The translations under genes and the position numbers were made by a program. Source: Fidelibacterota bacterium UBA1611 (GTDB lineage Bacteria > Fidelibacterota > Marinisomatia > Marinisomatales > UBA1611). Taken from it: a DNA stretch of 6,200 nt. Location: positions 1 through 6,200 of the forward strand of contig DCMX01000178.1 in NCBI GenBank assembly GCA_002321855.1. Reading direction: 5' to 3'. Below are positions 1 to 6,200 of this stretch, one piece after another (the stretch's first letter is position 1; each line of letters opens with the position of its first letter). The notes under the pieces were generated by a model, which did not search any database, was not told the origin of the DNA, and saw only the letters and a program-made list of their open reading frames with translations.

Positions 1-111
1 CGTTTCCGTTATGATCAATTAATGAAAATAGGGTGGAAGGTCATGCTTCCGTTAGCACTCTTTAATATTTTCATCACGGCCGGCTATCTCACTATAAAGG
101 CGGTGGTCTGA
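1..111 (+). CDS. nuoH: NADH-quinone oxidoreductase subunit H, C-terminal end (partial)
   Basis: This is the last 36 codons and TGA stop of a gene entering from the left edge. The peptide begins RFRYDQLMKIGWK and continues into a hydrophobic helix ending at KAVV. The R-x-RYDQ-hM-xxGWK pattern followed by a final transmembrane helix is the usual C-terminus of NuoH (ND1), the membrane subunit that forms much of the quinone-binding chamber of complex I. The rest of the protein, including the quinone-site loops, lies outside the window. Its stop codon overlaps the nuoI start by one base (TGATG), so the two are probably translationally coupled. Identification rests on a short but characteristic peptide and on the adjoining nuoI. 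Confidence 0.93.
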   Translation, partial: RFRYDQLMKIGWKVMLPLALFNIFITAGYLTIKAVV

Positions 112-632
112 TGGGTATAGTAACTAAATCTTATGAACCGACATTCTGGGATAAACTTTATTTTCCAGCATTGATCAAAGGTTTAGTGGTAACTCTTAGG
201 TATTTCTTCAAAAGAAAGATAACCATCCAATATCCAGAAGAAAAGTATGTTCCGCCAGATGGATACCGTGGACTTCACCGCCTGAACAAGTATTCCGATG
301 GTCGTATCCGCTGTGTTGCCTGCGAAATGTGTTCTGCCGCCTGTCCCGCGGACTGTATTGAAATTGTTCCAGGTCCTGCTCCATGGGAGGGAGGGAAAGA
401 ACGATACCCGGTCAAGTTCGAGATCGATCTTTTGAAATGTATTTTCTGCGGTTTTTGTGAAATGGCCTGTCCTGAAGAGGCCATTGAGTTAACAGAGATC
501 TACGACTTTTCCGATTATTCCAGAGATGATCTTCTTATAGATAGGGACGGACTGTTAGAAGTATATGAGTTGACCAAGAACAAGAACTATTATTCTCGGG
601 CAAAGAAAAGTGAAAGGTCCGAGACACAATAA
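111..632 (+). CDS. nuoI: NADH-quinone oxidoreductase subunit I, 2x[4Fe-4S] ferredoxin-like
   Basis: NuoI carries the two [4Fe-4S] clusters (N6a and N6b) that pass electrons from the peripheral arm towards cluster N2 and quinone. The 173 residues match the usual family length of about 160-180. Two cluster motifs are visible: Cys68, Cys71, Cys74 and Cys78-Pro, then Cys110, Cys113, Cys116 and Cys120-Pro; as in other 2x[4Fe-4S] ferredoxins, the fourth Cys of each motif should ligate the other cluster. An amphipathic N-terminal part (about residues 11-35, rich in aromatic residues) would rest on the membrane, and the RGLHRLNKY segment just before the first motif is typical. The C-terminal 20 residues are highly charged and look like a loose tail. 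The start is the ATG overlapping the nuoH stop, with a weak purine-rich site (AAAGG) about 10 bases upstream. No key residue is missing. Confidence 0.97.
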   Translation: MGIVTKSYEPTFWDKLYFPALIKGLVVTLRYFFKRKITIQYPEEKYVPPDGYRGLHRLNKYSDGRIRCVACEMCSAACPADCIEIVPGPAPWEGGKERYPVKFEIDLLKCIFCGFCEMACPEEAIELTEIYDFSDYSRDDLLIDRDGLLEVYELTKNKNYYSRAKKSERSETQ

Positions 633-659
633 CTCAGTAGTTATCATTTAATAAATACT

Positions 660-1160
660 ATGTCGCTATCTCTCATATTCTATATTGCTGCTTTCATCGC
701 AGTAGTATCGGCCATTTTTGTGGTACTTAATAAGAATGCTGTCTATAGTGCTATCTTACTGGTACTTTGTTTTTTCTCATTGGCAATGATATACCTTCTA
801 TTGGAAGCATATTTTCTCGCTGTACTTGAGATATTCATTTATGCTGGCGCTATCATGGTCCTGTTTTTATTTGTTGTCATGCTTCTCAATCTGGGGCGGG
901 AAAAGGCTCTACCACATTTTATGCGGTTACAGCGATCGTTATCTCTAATGTTAGTTATCCTATTCTTTTTTGGGGTTTCCCTGATAATGTTAAGTGGTGC
1001 CGGAGATCTGCACCAGCCAGTAACAAAGTTCTCAAAAGGGAGTGTGTATTCACTTGGGGAGGCCCTTTTTACCAAGTTTCTTCTTCCCTTTGAGGTTGCA
1101 TCTTTGCTCTTGCTTGTTGCACTGATCGGTACGGTCTACCTGGCAAAGAAGAAGATCTAA
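660..1160 (+). CDS. nuoJ: NADH-quinone oxidoreductase subunit J
   Basis: NuoJ (ND6) is a five-helix membrane subunit at the junction of the quinone module and the pumping arm; its third helix is proposed to twist during turnover. The 166-residue protein shows helices at about 4-22, 28-48, 53-77, 93-112 and 141-162. The strongest signature is YAGAIMVLFLFVVMLLN at 61-77, the conserved TM3 region with the flexible bulge. The last helix begins LLPFEVASLLLLVALIG, also typical. Glu57 precedes TM3 where many homologues have Gln, a variation I recall in other bacteria. The gene follows nuoI after 27 bases in the same reading frame. No Shine-Dalgarno sequence precedes the ATG (TTTAATAAATACT), and no other in-frame start exists between the nuoI stop and this ATG, so the start is secure. 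The stop overlaps nuoK (TAATG). Confidence 0.96.
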   Translation: MSLSLIFYIAAFIAVVSAIFVVLNKNAVYSAILLVLCFFSLAMIYLLLEAYFLAVLEIFIYAGAIMVLFLFVVMLLNLGREKALPHFMRLQRSLSLMLVILFFFGVSLIMLSGAGDLHQPVTKFSKGSVYSLGEALFTKFLLPFEVASLLLLVALIGTVYLAKKKI

Positions 1161-1465
1161 TGATAGTACCCTTAGAACATGTTATCGCACTGAGTCTTGC
1201 ACTTTTTTCCATCGGTGTTCTGGGTGTTCTATTCAGGCGGAATGCGATCACGATCTTTATGTCCATTGAACTGATGCTAAATGCGGTCAACCTATCTTTG
1301 GTCGGTTTCTCCAGATATTACGATAGCGTAGATGGACAGGTCTTTGTTTTTCTGGTGATGACCTTGGCCGCGGCAGAAGTGGCAGTAGGGCTCGCGATCA
1401 TTATTGCTCTTTACCGAAATCGTCAGACCGTTAATATCGATGAGATCAACTTAATGAAGAATTGA
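1160..1465 (+). CDS. nuoK: NADH-quinone oxidoreductase subunit K
   Basis: NuoK (ND4L) is a three-helix subunit that forms the first half-channel of the membrane arm and is homologous to MrpC of Mrp antiporters. The 101-residue length is normal. The protein opens with the usual PLEHVIALSLALFSIGVLG helix. Glu37 in the SIELMLNAVNL helix and Glu73 in the AAAEVAVGLAI helix match the two membrane glutamates (Glu36 and Glu72 in E. coli) needed for proton transfer. The C-terminal tail ends DEINLMKN; a variable hydrophilic tail containing an INLL-like element is common. The ATG overlaps the nuoJ TAA by one base, with AAGAAGA upstream as a weak ribosome site. The stop overlaps the next gene by one base (TGATG). 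Confidence 0.97.
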   Translation: MIVPLEHVIALSLALFSIGVLGVLFRRNAITIFMSIELMLNAVNLSLVGFSRYYDSVDGQVFVFLVMTLAAAEVAVGLAIIIALYRNRQTVNIDEINLMKN

Positions 1466-2964
1466 TGGAAACCATTATATCCATAAAGCCTTTACTTGCA
1501 GTTCTTGTGTCTTCTGTGGGCGCTATATTTATTCTGTATTATAGAGAGAACCCCAACCTTCGGGAATCGTGTTCTATAATCGCTGGTATATTGAAACTGC
1601 TGATCGTGTTATCCATGGTTCAAACAGTGGTCTATGATAATAATATAATTGAGTATTCAGTGTTCTCTCTTATACCGGGTGTTGATATCAGTTTTAGGGT
1701 CGATTCGTTTGGTCTTTTATTCGCAATTGGAGCTTCGATATTATGGATAGCAACATCCTTTTATTCGATCGGTTATATGCGCTCGACCAAAGAAAGGTCA
1801 CAGACCCGATACTACACCTGTTTTGCAGTTTCCCTTTCCATGACACTGGGTGTCGCATTCTCGGCAAACCTTTTTACAATGTTCTTATTCTATGAAGGTT
1901 TGACCCTTATCACCTATCCGCTCGTTGCTCATAAGGATACACCTGAGGCAAAACAAGGTGCCAGAAAATATGTTATTTACCTTCTCGGCACCGCAAAGGC
2001 TTTCATAGTTGCCGCTATCATCCTTACATATAATCTTGCGGGAACTCTCGAGTTCTCAAGATCAGGAATATTCCCGGCAATGGTTCAATCCACCAGTCCC
2101 GGCCTTCTTTATCTGATATTCACACTCTTTCTTTTCGGGTTCGCCAAGTGTGCTATAATGCCATTTCACAGCTGGTTGCCTGCAGCTATGGTAGCTCCAA
2201 CACCTGTGAGCGCACTGTTGCATGCTGTTGCGGTTGTCAAGACAGGTGTTTTTACAGTATTACGTGTTATACTATTCATTTTTGGGACTGACCTTATGAT
2301 GCAGATAGGTGCGGATGTTTTTGCGATCACATTCGCATCATTGACCATTATTATTGCGTCTCTAATGGCTCTAAGCAGGGATAACCTGAAAGCGCGCCTG
2401 GCCTTCTCAACGATAAGCCAGCTCTCATACATTATTCTGGGTGCTGCCTTATTGACACCGAGTGCGATTATAGGAGGGATCATACACATCACGAACCATG
2501 CCTTTTCAAAGATCACATTATTCTTCTGTGCTGGTTCGATCTATGTTTCATCCCACAAGACAGAGATCAGTCAGTTGAACGGTATAGGGAAAAAAATGCC
2601 TTGGACAATGGTTGCATTTGCGATTGCCACACTTAGTATGATCGGTGTACCGCCAGTGTCTGGTTTTATCACTAAGTGGTACCTGGTGATCGGTTCAATG
2701 GAAAGACACAGTGTGGCTGTCCTTACTGTTCTATTGGCGAGTTCGTTTCTCAATGCGGCATATTTTGTGCCGATAGTTTATAAGGCGTTCTTTAAAAAAG
2801 AGGATACGGATTCTATAGATAATAGGATCGGTGTCCAAGAAAACGATGCTGTTAAAGAGATCCCATTCATGGTGGTCCCGCTTACGCTGACCGCGATCGT
2901 GAGCATACTTTTAGGCCTGTATCCTGATTTTATAGTGCAAATAGCTGAGAGTGTTAGCCGATGA
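1465..2964 (+). CDS. complex I antiporter-like subunit, NuoL/MrpD family, no C-terminal lateral helix
   Basis: This 499-residue protein has about 14 hydrophobic helices spread over its length, the core of the proton-conducting NuoL/M/N and MrpA/D family. Pumping-type residues are all present: Glu144 in FYEGLTLITYPL (TM5), Lys228 in FAKCAIMPFHSWLP (TM7), His253 and Lys259 in LLHAVAVVKTGVF (TM8), His341, His345 and Lys349 in TM11, and Lys404 in SGFITKWYL (TM12). The APTPVSALLHA stretch is NuoL/M-like while the VKTGVF lysine is MrpD-like. The protein stops after TM14 at LYPDFIVQIAESVSR and so lacks the long lateral helix and final TM of NuoL; its size is that of MrpD. A TTG at 1462 is in frame, but the ATG at 1465, overlapping the nuoK stop as TGATG, is the better start. 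The gene takes the place of nuoL after nuoK. I infer it is an additional or substitute pumping subunit of this complex I. The symbol is left blank because NuoL, NuoN-like and MrpD names all fit imperfectly. Confidence 0.9.
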   Translation: METIISIKPLLAVLVSSVGAIFILYYRENPNLRESCSIIAGILKLLIVLSMVQTVVYDNNIIEYSVFSLIPGVDISFRVDSFGLLFAIGASILWIATSFYSIGYMRSTKERSQTRYYTCFAVSLSMTLGVAFSANLFTMFLFYEGLTLITYPLVAHKDTPEAKQGARKYVIYLLGTAKAFIVAAIILTYNLAGTLEFSRSGIFPAMVQSTSPGLLYLIFTLFLFGFAKCAIMPFHSWLPAAMVAPTPVSALLHAVAVVKTGVFTVLRVILFIFGTDLMMQIGADVFAITFASLTIIIASLMALSRDNLKARLAFSTISQLSYIILGAALLTPSAIIGGIIHITNHAFSKITLFFCAGSIYVSSHKTEISQLNGIGKKMPWTMVAFAIATLSMIGVPPVSGFITKWYLVIGSMERHSVAVLTVLLASSFLNAAYFVPIVYKAFFKKEDTDSIDNRIGVQENDAVKEIPFMVVPLTLTAIVSILLGLYPDFIVQIAESVSR

Positions 2965-3206
2965 GACTGATCGATATCATTGAAAGACTCCGTACCAGAA
3001 TGGTAAAGAGGATCGCCTATTGTATATTGGTTTTACTTATTCTTGTGGATTTTATTATCCCGAGGCATGAGATTCATTTTTTTGGGGACACTATACCTGG
3101 GTTCTGGTCATTATTTGGGTTCATCTCATGTGTGATCATTATTGTGGTCTCCAAATGGATAGGTCACCACTGGCTCATGAAGGATGATGGATATTATGAT
3201 CAGTGA
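2961..3206 (+). CDS. small two-helix membrane protein of the nuo cluster
   Basis: This is an 81-residue protein with no family name I can assign. A basic, amphipathic N-terminus (residues 1-17, with six Arg/Lys) leads into a first hydrophobic helix at about 17-33. A short loop RHEIHFFGDTIPGF is followed by a second helix at about 47-66. The C-terminus is polar and ends WLMKDDGYYDQ. Positive charge before helix 1 suggests both termini lie in the cytoplasm. From memory, small proteins with an H-x-x-x-IPGF-type loop and a YYD ending occur beside MrpD-like genes in other bacteria, which supports a real gene, but I cannot verify this. It shares a 4-base ATGA overlap with the gene before and overlaps the gene after by up to 23 bases, so it is probably co-translated. 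I infer a structural accessory subunit of the membrane arm, perhaps helping to seat the neighbouring antiporter-like proteins. It does not look like MrpE, MrpF or MrpG, nor like NuoA. Confidence 0.82.
   Translation: MRLIDIIERLRTRMVKRIAYCILVLLILVDFIIPRHEIHFFGDTIPGFWSLFGFISCVIIIVVSKWIGHHWLMKDDGYYDQ
3179..3183 (+). promoter_or_regulatory. GAAGG ribosome-binding-like site with ambiguous start choice
   Basis: GAAGG lies inside the end of the 81-residue gene and directly abuts the ATG at 3184. It leaves 3 bases to the ATG at 3187 and 12 to the ATG at 3196. None is ideal: the first has no spacing and the last has slightly too much. It is one of the few recognisable Shine-Dalgarno-like sequences in the window, so a start at 3187 or 3196 is at least as likely as 3184. 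The choice changes the N-terminus by at most four residues and the gene overlap from 23 to 11 bases. Confidence 0.4.
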
Positions 3207-4995
3207 GATCATAGATATTGAATTTTTTCATCCGTCAGCATTCTATATAATAGGAGGGCTTCTAATACCCTTTCTTAGAGGGCGGGTAAGACAGGGTTAT
3301 ATGCTTCTGGTATCATTTCTTGCCTTCTTTGCTGTGATAAAAATGCCCTATGGTGTACATGGTGTTCATGAATTCCTTAGTTGGGAGCTGACCTTTGGAA
3401 ATGTCGATAAACTGAGCAAGGTGTTCGCGTATATCTTCACCATAATGGGTGTGATAGGGGTGGTCTATTCTTTCCATGTGAAGAATAATGGTGAACACTT
3501 GTCTGCCTTTTACTATGTTGGAGGATCGTTGGGTGTAACATTCGCTGGCGATTTTCTTACTTTATTCATTTTCTGGGAGATAATGGCATTCTCTTCAGTG
3601 TTTCTTATCTGGTACAGAAATATTCCATCTTCAGTTGATTCAGGTTTCAGGTATCTGCTATGGCACGTGGTCGGTGGTCTTATCCTATTCTCTGGAATAA
3701 TGCTTCATTATTCAGAAAGTGGCGATCTCTCGATACAGTATTTGCCTTTTCATGGCTGGTGGCCAACAGATATTAGTAGTTTGGGATATTTTCTGATCAT
3801 GATCGGGTTCATTCTTAATGCTGCGGTACCTCCTTTTGGTGCATGGCTCCCCGATTCCTATCCGGCCGCTACTGTCACGGGCGCAGTATTCATGAGTGCA
3901 TTTACTACCAAGACCGCTGTCTATGCATTGATACGAGTCTGTGCTGGGTCAGAGATACTTATTGTCTTGGGAGTTATCATGGCGATCTATGGTGTGGTCT
4001 ATGCGGTACTGGAGAATGATGTCAGGAGGCTTCTCGCATACCACATTATCAGCCAGGTAGGCTATATGGTAGCAGGTACTGGATTAGGTACCCAGATGGC
4101 CATAAACGGTGTGGTCGCACATGCTTTTTGTCACATTCTTTATAAATCTCTCCTGTTCATGGGAACTGGTTCGGTCCTTTATGTAACGGGCACCGCAAAG
4201 CTTTCGGAGCTTGGTGGTCTTTATAGGACCATGCCCAGGACCATGGTTTACACAATAATTGGGGGTCTTGCCATATCTGCGTTTCCCTTGTTCAGTGGAT
4301 TTGTCAGTAAGTCCATGACGGTGGCAGCGTTTGGTGAAGAACATATCATGTGGGCGTTCCTTGGTCTGATGCTGGCTTCTGCCGGCACATTTCTTCATAC
4401 TGGTTTAAAGGTCCCGTATTTTATCTGGTTTGGGAAAGACAAAGGCATTAAAGCGCAGGAGCCCCCTTGGAACATGGAACTTGCCATGATAATAGGTTCG
4501 GTCTTCTGTATCGGTCTGGGGATATTTTATAATTATCTCTATGCACTTCTTCCATATCCGGTCCATTTTGAACCTTACACGGCATACCATACCTGGGAGA
4601 CCCTGCAATTATTATTATTTACACAGCTTGGTTTCTTCCTTTTGATCAAAAAGCTTTGGTGTGAGGACACTATCAGTATTGATACAGACTGGTTTCCGAG
4701 AAAGGGTGCAAGGACCCTTATGTGGTTTGTGAACAAACCACTCGCTATGCTGGAGTATAATTTTGTTGGGGAGATCTACGAGTTTATCATTCAAAAACCG
4801 ATCATGCGCGCTGCTGAGTTTTTCAGGTGGGTAGACACAGTTATAGTTGATGGATTTTTCAGTGGAGTCGCAGAGCTGATTCTGCGCTGGAGCAGGCAAC
4901 TTCAGGCTGTACAAAGTGGTCAGATACAACAATATGCAATGATAATGGTTGGAGGCGTTATTGTCCTGATACTTATCACTGTAATATTACCATAA
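3184..4995 (+). CDS. complex I antiporter-like subunit, MrpD-type core with NuoL-type C-terminal arm
   Basis: This 603-residue protein is close to NuoL in length. Its 14-helix core resembles MrpD: Glu132 in the FIFWEIMAF helix (TM5), Lys243 in SAFTTKTAVYALIR (TM8), His313, His317 and Lys321 in AHAFCHILYKSLLFMG (TM11), and Lys376 in SGFVSKSM (TM12). In TM7 the motif is LNAAVPPFGAWLPDSYPAA: Asn212 stands where NuoL, NuoM and MrpD normally have Lys, and Gly219 where His is common. After a further helix (about 471-490) comes DTDWFPRKG and a polar/amphipathic stretch to about 575 that should be the lateral helix. The AVQSGQIQQYAMIMVGG segment then leads into a last TM, as in NuoL. It therefore probably clamps the other membrane subunits. 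ATGs at 3184, 3187 and 3196 are all in frame. GAAGG at 3179-3183 is too close to the first, so 3196 (MISEIIDIEFF) is also plausible. It could be called nuoL by position and C-terminus, but the core argues for a separate subfamily. Confidence 0.9.
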   Translation: MMDIMISEIIDIEFFHPSAFYIIGGLLIPFLRGRVRQGYMLLVSFLAFFAVIKMPYGVHGVHEFLSWELTFGNVDKLSKVFAYIFTIMGVIGVVYSFHVKNNGEHLSAFYYVGGSLGVTFAGDFLTLFIFWEIMAFSSVFLIWYRNIPSSVDSGFRYLLWHVVGGLILFSGIMLHYSESGDLSIQYLPFHGWWPTDISSLGYFLIMIGFILNAAVPPFGAWLPDSYPAATVTGAVFMSAFTTKTAVYALIRVCAGSEILIVLGVIMAIYGVVYAVLENDVRRLLAYHIISQVGYMVAGTGLGTQMAINGVVAHAFCHILYKSLLFMGTGSVLYVTGTAKLSELGGLYRTMPRTMVYTIIGGLAISAFPLFSGFVSKSMTVAAFGEEHIMWAFLGLMLASAGTFLHTGLKVPYFIWFGKDKGIKAQEPPWNMELAMIIGSVFCIGLGIFYNYLYALLPYPVHFEPYTAYHTWETLQLLLFTQLGFFLLIKKLWCEDTISIDTDWFPRKGARTLMWFVNKPLAMLEYNFVGEIYEFIIQKPIMRAAEFFRWVDTVIVDGFFSGVAELILRWSRQLQAVQSGQIQQYAMIMVGGVIVLILITVILP

Positions 4996-5004
4996 ATATG
5001 AGTA

Positions 5005-6200
5005 ATGGGAGAAATTATCAATAATATCGATTATCCGATACTTTCAATAACCACTTTTGTCCCTGTGGTAGGAGCTATTCTAATATTATTTATTAGAAAT
5101 AATAGACTGGTCAAATGGGTTGCTCTTTCTACTACGGTCTTGACATTCATTGTTTCATTACCCATTTACAAACATTTTGATAAATCGACCTACGAAATGC
5201 AGTTTGTTGAGATTCATCCGTGGGTCCCAGCATGGAATATCGACTATAAGGTCGGTGTCGATGGTATTAGTGTACTATTCATAATTCTTGTCGCGATCCT
5301 AAGCATACTCTGCGTGACCGTATCCTGGAAGGCAATAGAGCATAAAACAAAAGAGTTTTTTGTATCTCTTTTGATAATGGAGACCGCAATGATAGGGGTT
5401 TTCATTTCTCTAAATATTTTTCTTTTTTATCTTTTCTGGGAGCTGACACTGATACCTATGTTCCTATTGATAGGGATCTGGGGTGGCGCGAATAGAATTT
5501 ACGCTACGGTAAAATTCGTACTTTTCACATTGGCCGGAAGTGTTTTCATGCTTGTCGGTATAATCGTGCTTTATTATGCGGGTGGAAAGACATTTGATAT
5601 TCTTGCGCTTTCAAGTAAAAGTTATTCGTCCGGACTTCAACTATGGTTATTCTTGGCATTCTTTGCAGCATTTGCGGTAAAGATGCCGATGTTCCCCATA
5701 CATACCTGGCTTCCAGATGCTCATACGGAAGCACCCACTGCAGGAAGTGTTATACTTGCAGGTATCCTGCTTAAGATGGGAGCCTATGGTTTTTTAAGAT
5801 TCTCAATTCCCATGTTCCCATTCGCGGCGAAAGTACTTTTTCTCCCCATGCTTGCACTCTCAGTAACTGCGGTGATCTACGGTGCTTACGTTACTTTGAC
5901 CCAGAAGGACATGAAAAGATTGATAGCCTATTCAAGTGTTAGCCATATGGGCTTCGTTACACTTGGGATCTTTAGTCTTAACCAAAATGGTGTCGAGGGT
6001 GGGCTGTTGCAGATGATAAATCACGGTATAATAACTGGTGCACTTTTCCTATGTATTGGTATGGTCTACGAGAGGACCCACACTAGAATGATCGATGATT
6101 ATGGGGGGCTTGTTAAAAGTGTTCCGAAATTTGTGGTATTTTTCACACTTTTCACATTAGCAGCTATTGGTTTCCCAGGTATGAATGCTTTTGTTGGGGA
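5005..6200 (+). CDS. nuoM: NADH-quinone oxidoreductase subunit M, N-terminal part (partial)
   Basis: This open frame runs off the right edge; 398 complete codons are present of an expected 490-530. It is a standard NuoM (ND4), one of the antiporter-like pumping subunits. The N-terminus (helices at about 12-30 and 38-54) is followed by the family segment YKVGVDGISVLFIIL at 81-95. Glu146 in YLFWELTLIPMFLLIG (TM5), Lys226 in FAVKMPMFPIHTWLPDAH (TM7), Lys257 in ILLKMGAYG (TM8) and His340 in QMINHGIITGALFL (TM11) match the E. coli proton-path residues Glu144, Lys234, Lys265 and the TM11 histidine. The window ends inside codon 399 (GA-), straight after GFPGMNAFVG. That codon aligns with the essential TM12 Glu407 of E. 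coli and can only be Glu or Asp. The start is the ATG at 5005, nine bases after the previous stop. An ATG at 4998 is in another frame and closes after eight codons. There is no clear Shine-Dalgarno sequence. Confidence 0.96.
   Translation, partial: MGEIINNIDYPILSITTFVPVVGAILILFIRNNRLVKWVALSTTVLTFIVSLPIYKHFDKSTYEMQFVEIHPWVPAWNIDYKVGVDGISVLFIILVAILSILCVTVSWKAIEHKTKEFFVSLLIMETAMIGVFISLNIFLFYLFWELTLIPMFLLIGIWGGANRIYATVKFVLFTLAGSVFMLVGIIVLYYAGGKTFDILALSSKSYSSGLQLWLFLAFFAAFAVKMPMFPIHTWLPDAHTEAPTAGSVILAGILLKMGAYGFLRFSIPMFPFAAKVLFLPMLALSVTAVIYGAYVTLTQKDMKRLIAYSSVSHMGFVTLGIFSLNQNGVEGGLLQMINHGIITGALFLCIGMVYERTHTRMIDDYGGLVKSVPKFVVFFTLFTLAAIGFPGMNAFVG

Noticed and set aside
275..484. 69-codon - strand open frame across the NuoI cluster motifs
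   Set aside because: It is opposite the two Cys motifs of nuoI; the open frame results from the codon pattern of that conserved region.
633..659. Possible promoter in the AT-rich nuoI-nuoJ spacer
   Set aside because: At 27 bases it is too short to hold a full -35/-10 pair with a leader, and no convincing -35 element was seen in the end of nuoI; an internal promoter is not supported.
1462..1464. TTG start one codon before the chosen ATG of the 499-residue gene
   Set aside because: The adjacent ATG at 1465 forms the same TGATG stop/start overlap seen at nuoH/nuoI and is the stronger start codon.
2166..2516. 116-codon open frame on the - strand
   Set aside because: It lies wholly opposite the conserved TM7-TM11 region of the 499-residue antiporter-like gene, has no membrane or domain logic of its own, and looks like a shadow of that gene.
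4084..4932. Three consecutive - strand open frames of 104, 67 and 105 codons
   Set aside because: All are antisense to the 603-residue gene, whose motifs are continuous through the region. The translations look like random low-order sequence and have no convincing ribosome sites.
4981..4990. Perfect 10-base palindrome GTAATATTAC, which contains the nonanucleotide known from geminivirus origins
   Set aside because: It is part of the last codons of the 603-residue gene, is AT-rich and too short for a stable hairpin, and nothing nearby suggests a replication origin. Coincidence is the simplest reading.
4998..5024. Eight-codon open frame (ATG at 4998) overlapping the nuoM start
   Set aside because: It could be a tiny leader peptide, but it has no ribosome site and its length is expected by chance; the ATG at 5005 gives the full NuoM N-terminus.

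Overview
The window is an internal piece of one respiratory complex I (NADH:quinone oxidoreductase, nuo) operon. All genes are on the + strand and tightly packed: the 3' end of nuoH, then nuoI, nuoJ, nuoK, a 499-residue antiporter-like subunit, an 81-residue two-helix membrane protein, a 603-residue antiporter-like subunit with a NuoL-type C-terminal arm, and the first 398 codons of nuoM. No RNA gene, mobile element, CRISPR array, promoter or terminator was seen, and the only non-coding stretches are 27 and 9 bases long.

Region by region: 1-632 holds the end of the quinone-site subunit NuoH and the two-[4Fe-4S] subunit NuoI, which deliver electrons to quinone. Positions 660-1465 hold NuoJ and NuoK, the small membrane subunits joining the quinone module to the pumping arm. 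Positions 1465-4995 hold the unusual part: where nuoL alone would normally sit there are two divergent MrpD/NuoL-family proteins with a small membrane protein between them. From 5005 the standard nuoM begins, cut by the window edge at the codon matching the TM12 glutamate.

The genes would build a membrane arm that couples electron transfer to ion export. If a nuoN follows nuoM, which cannot be seen here, the enzyme would have four antiporter-like subunits instead of three. Complex I cassettes with a fourth pumping subunit have been reported (Chadwick and colleagues, from memory), so the principle is not new, but the arrangement with the small partner protein deserves attention. The 603-residue subunit has Asn where the family normally has the TM7 lysine, so it may not pump in the standard way.

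The organism is a bacterium of moderate, slightly AT-rich composition. Ribosome-binding sites are weak at nearly every start, and translation seems to rely largely on start/stop overlaps. The gene set and NuoI sequence recall Deltaproteobacteria-like anaerobes or an uncultured candidate phylum, but nothing here fixes the lineage.
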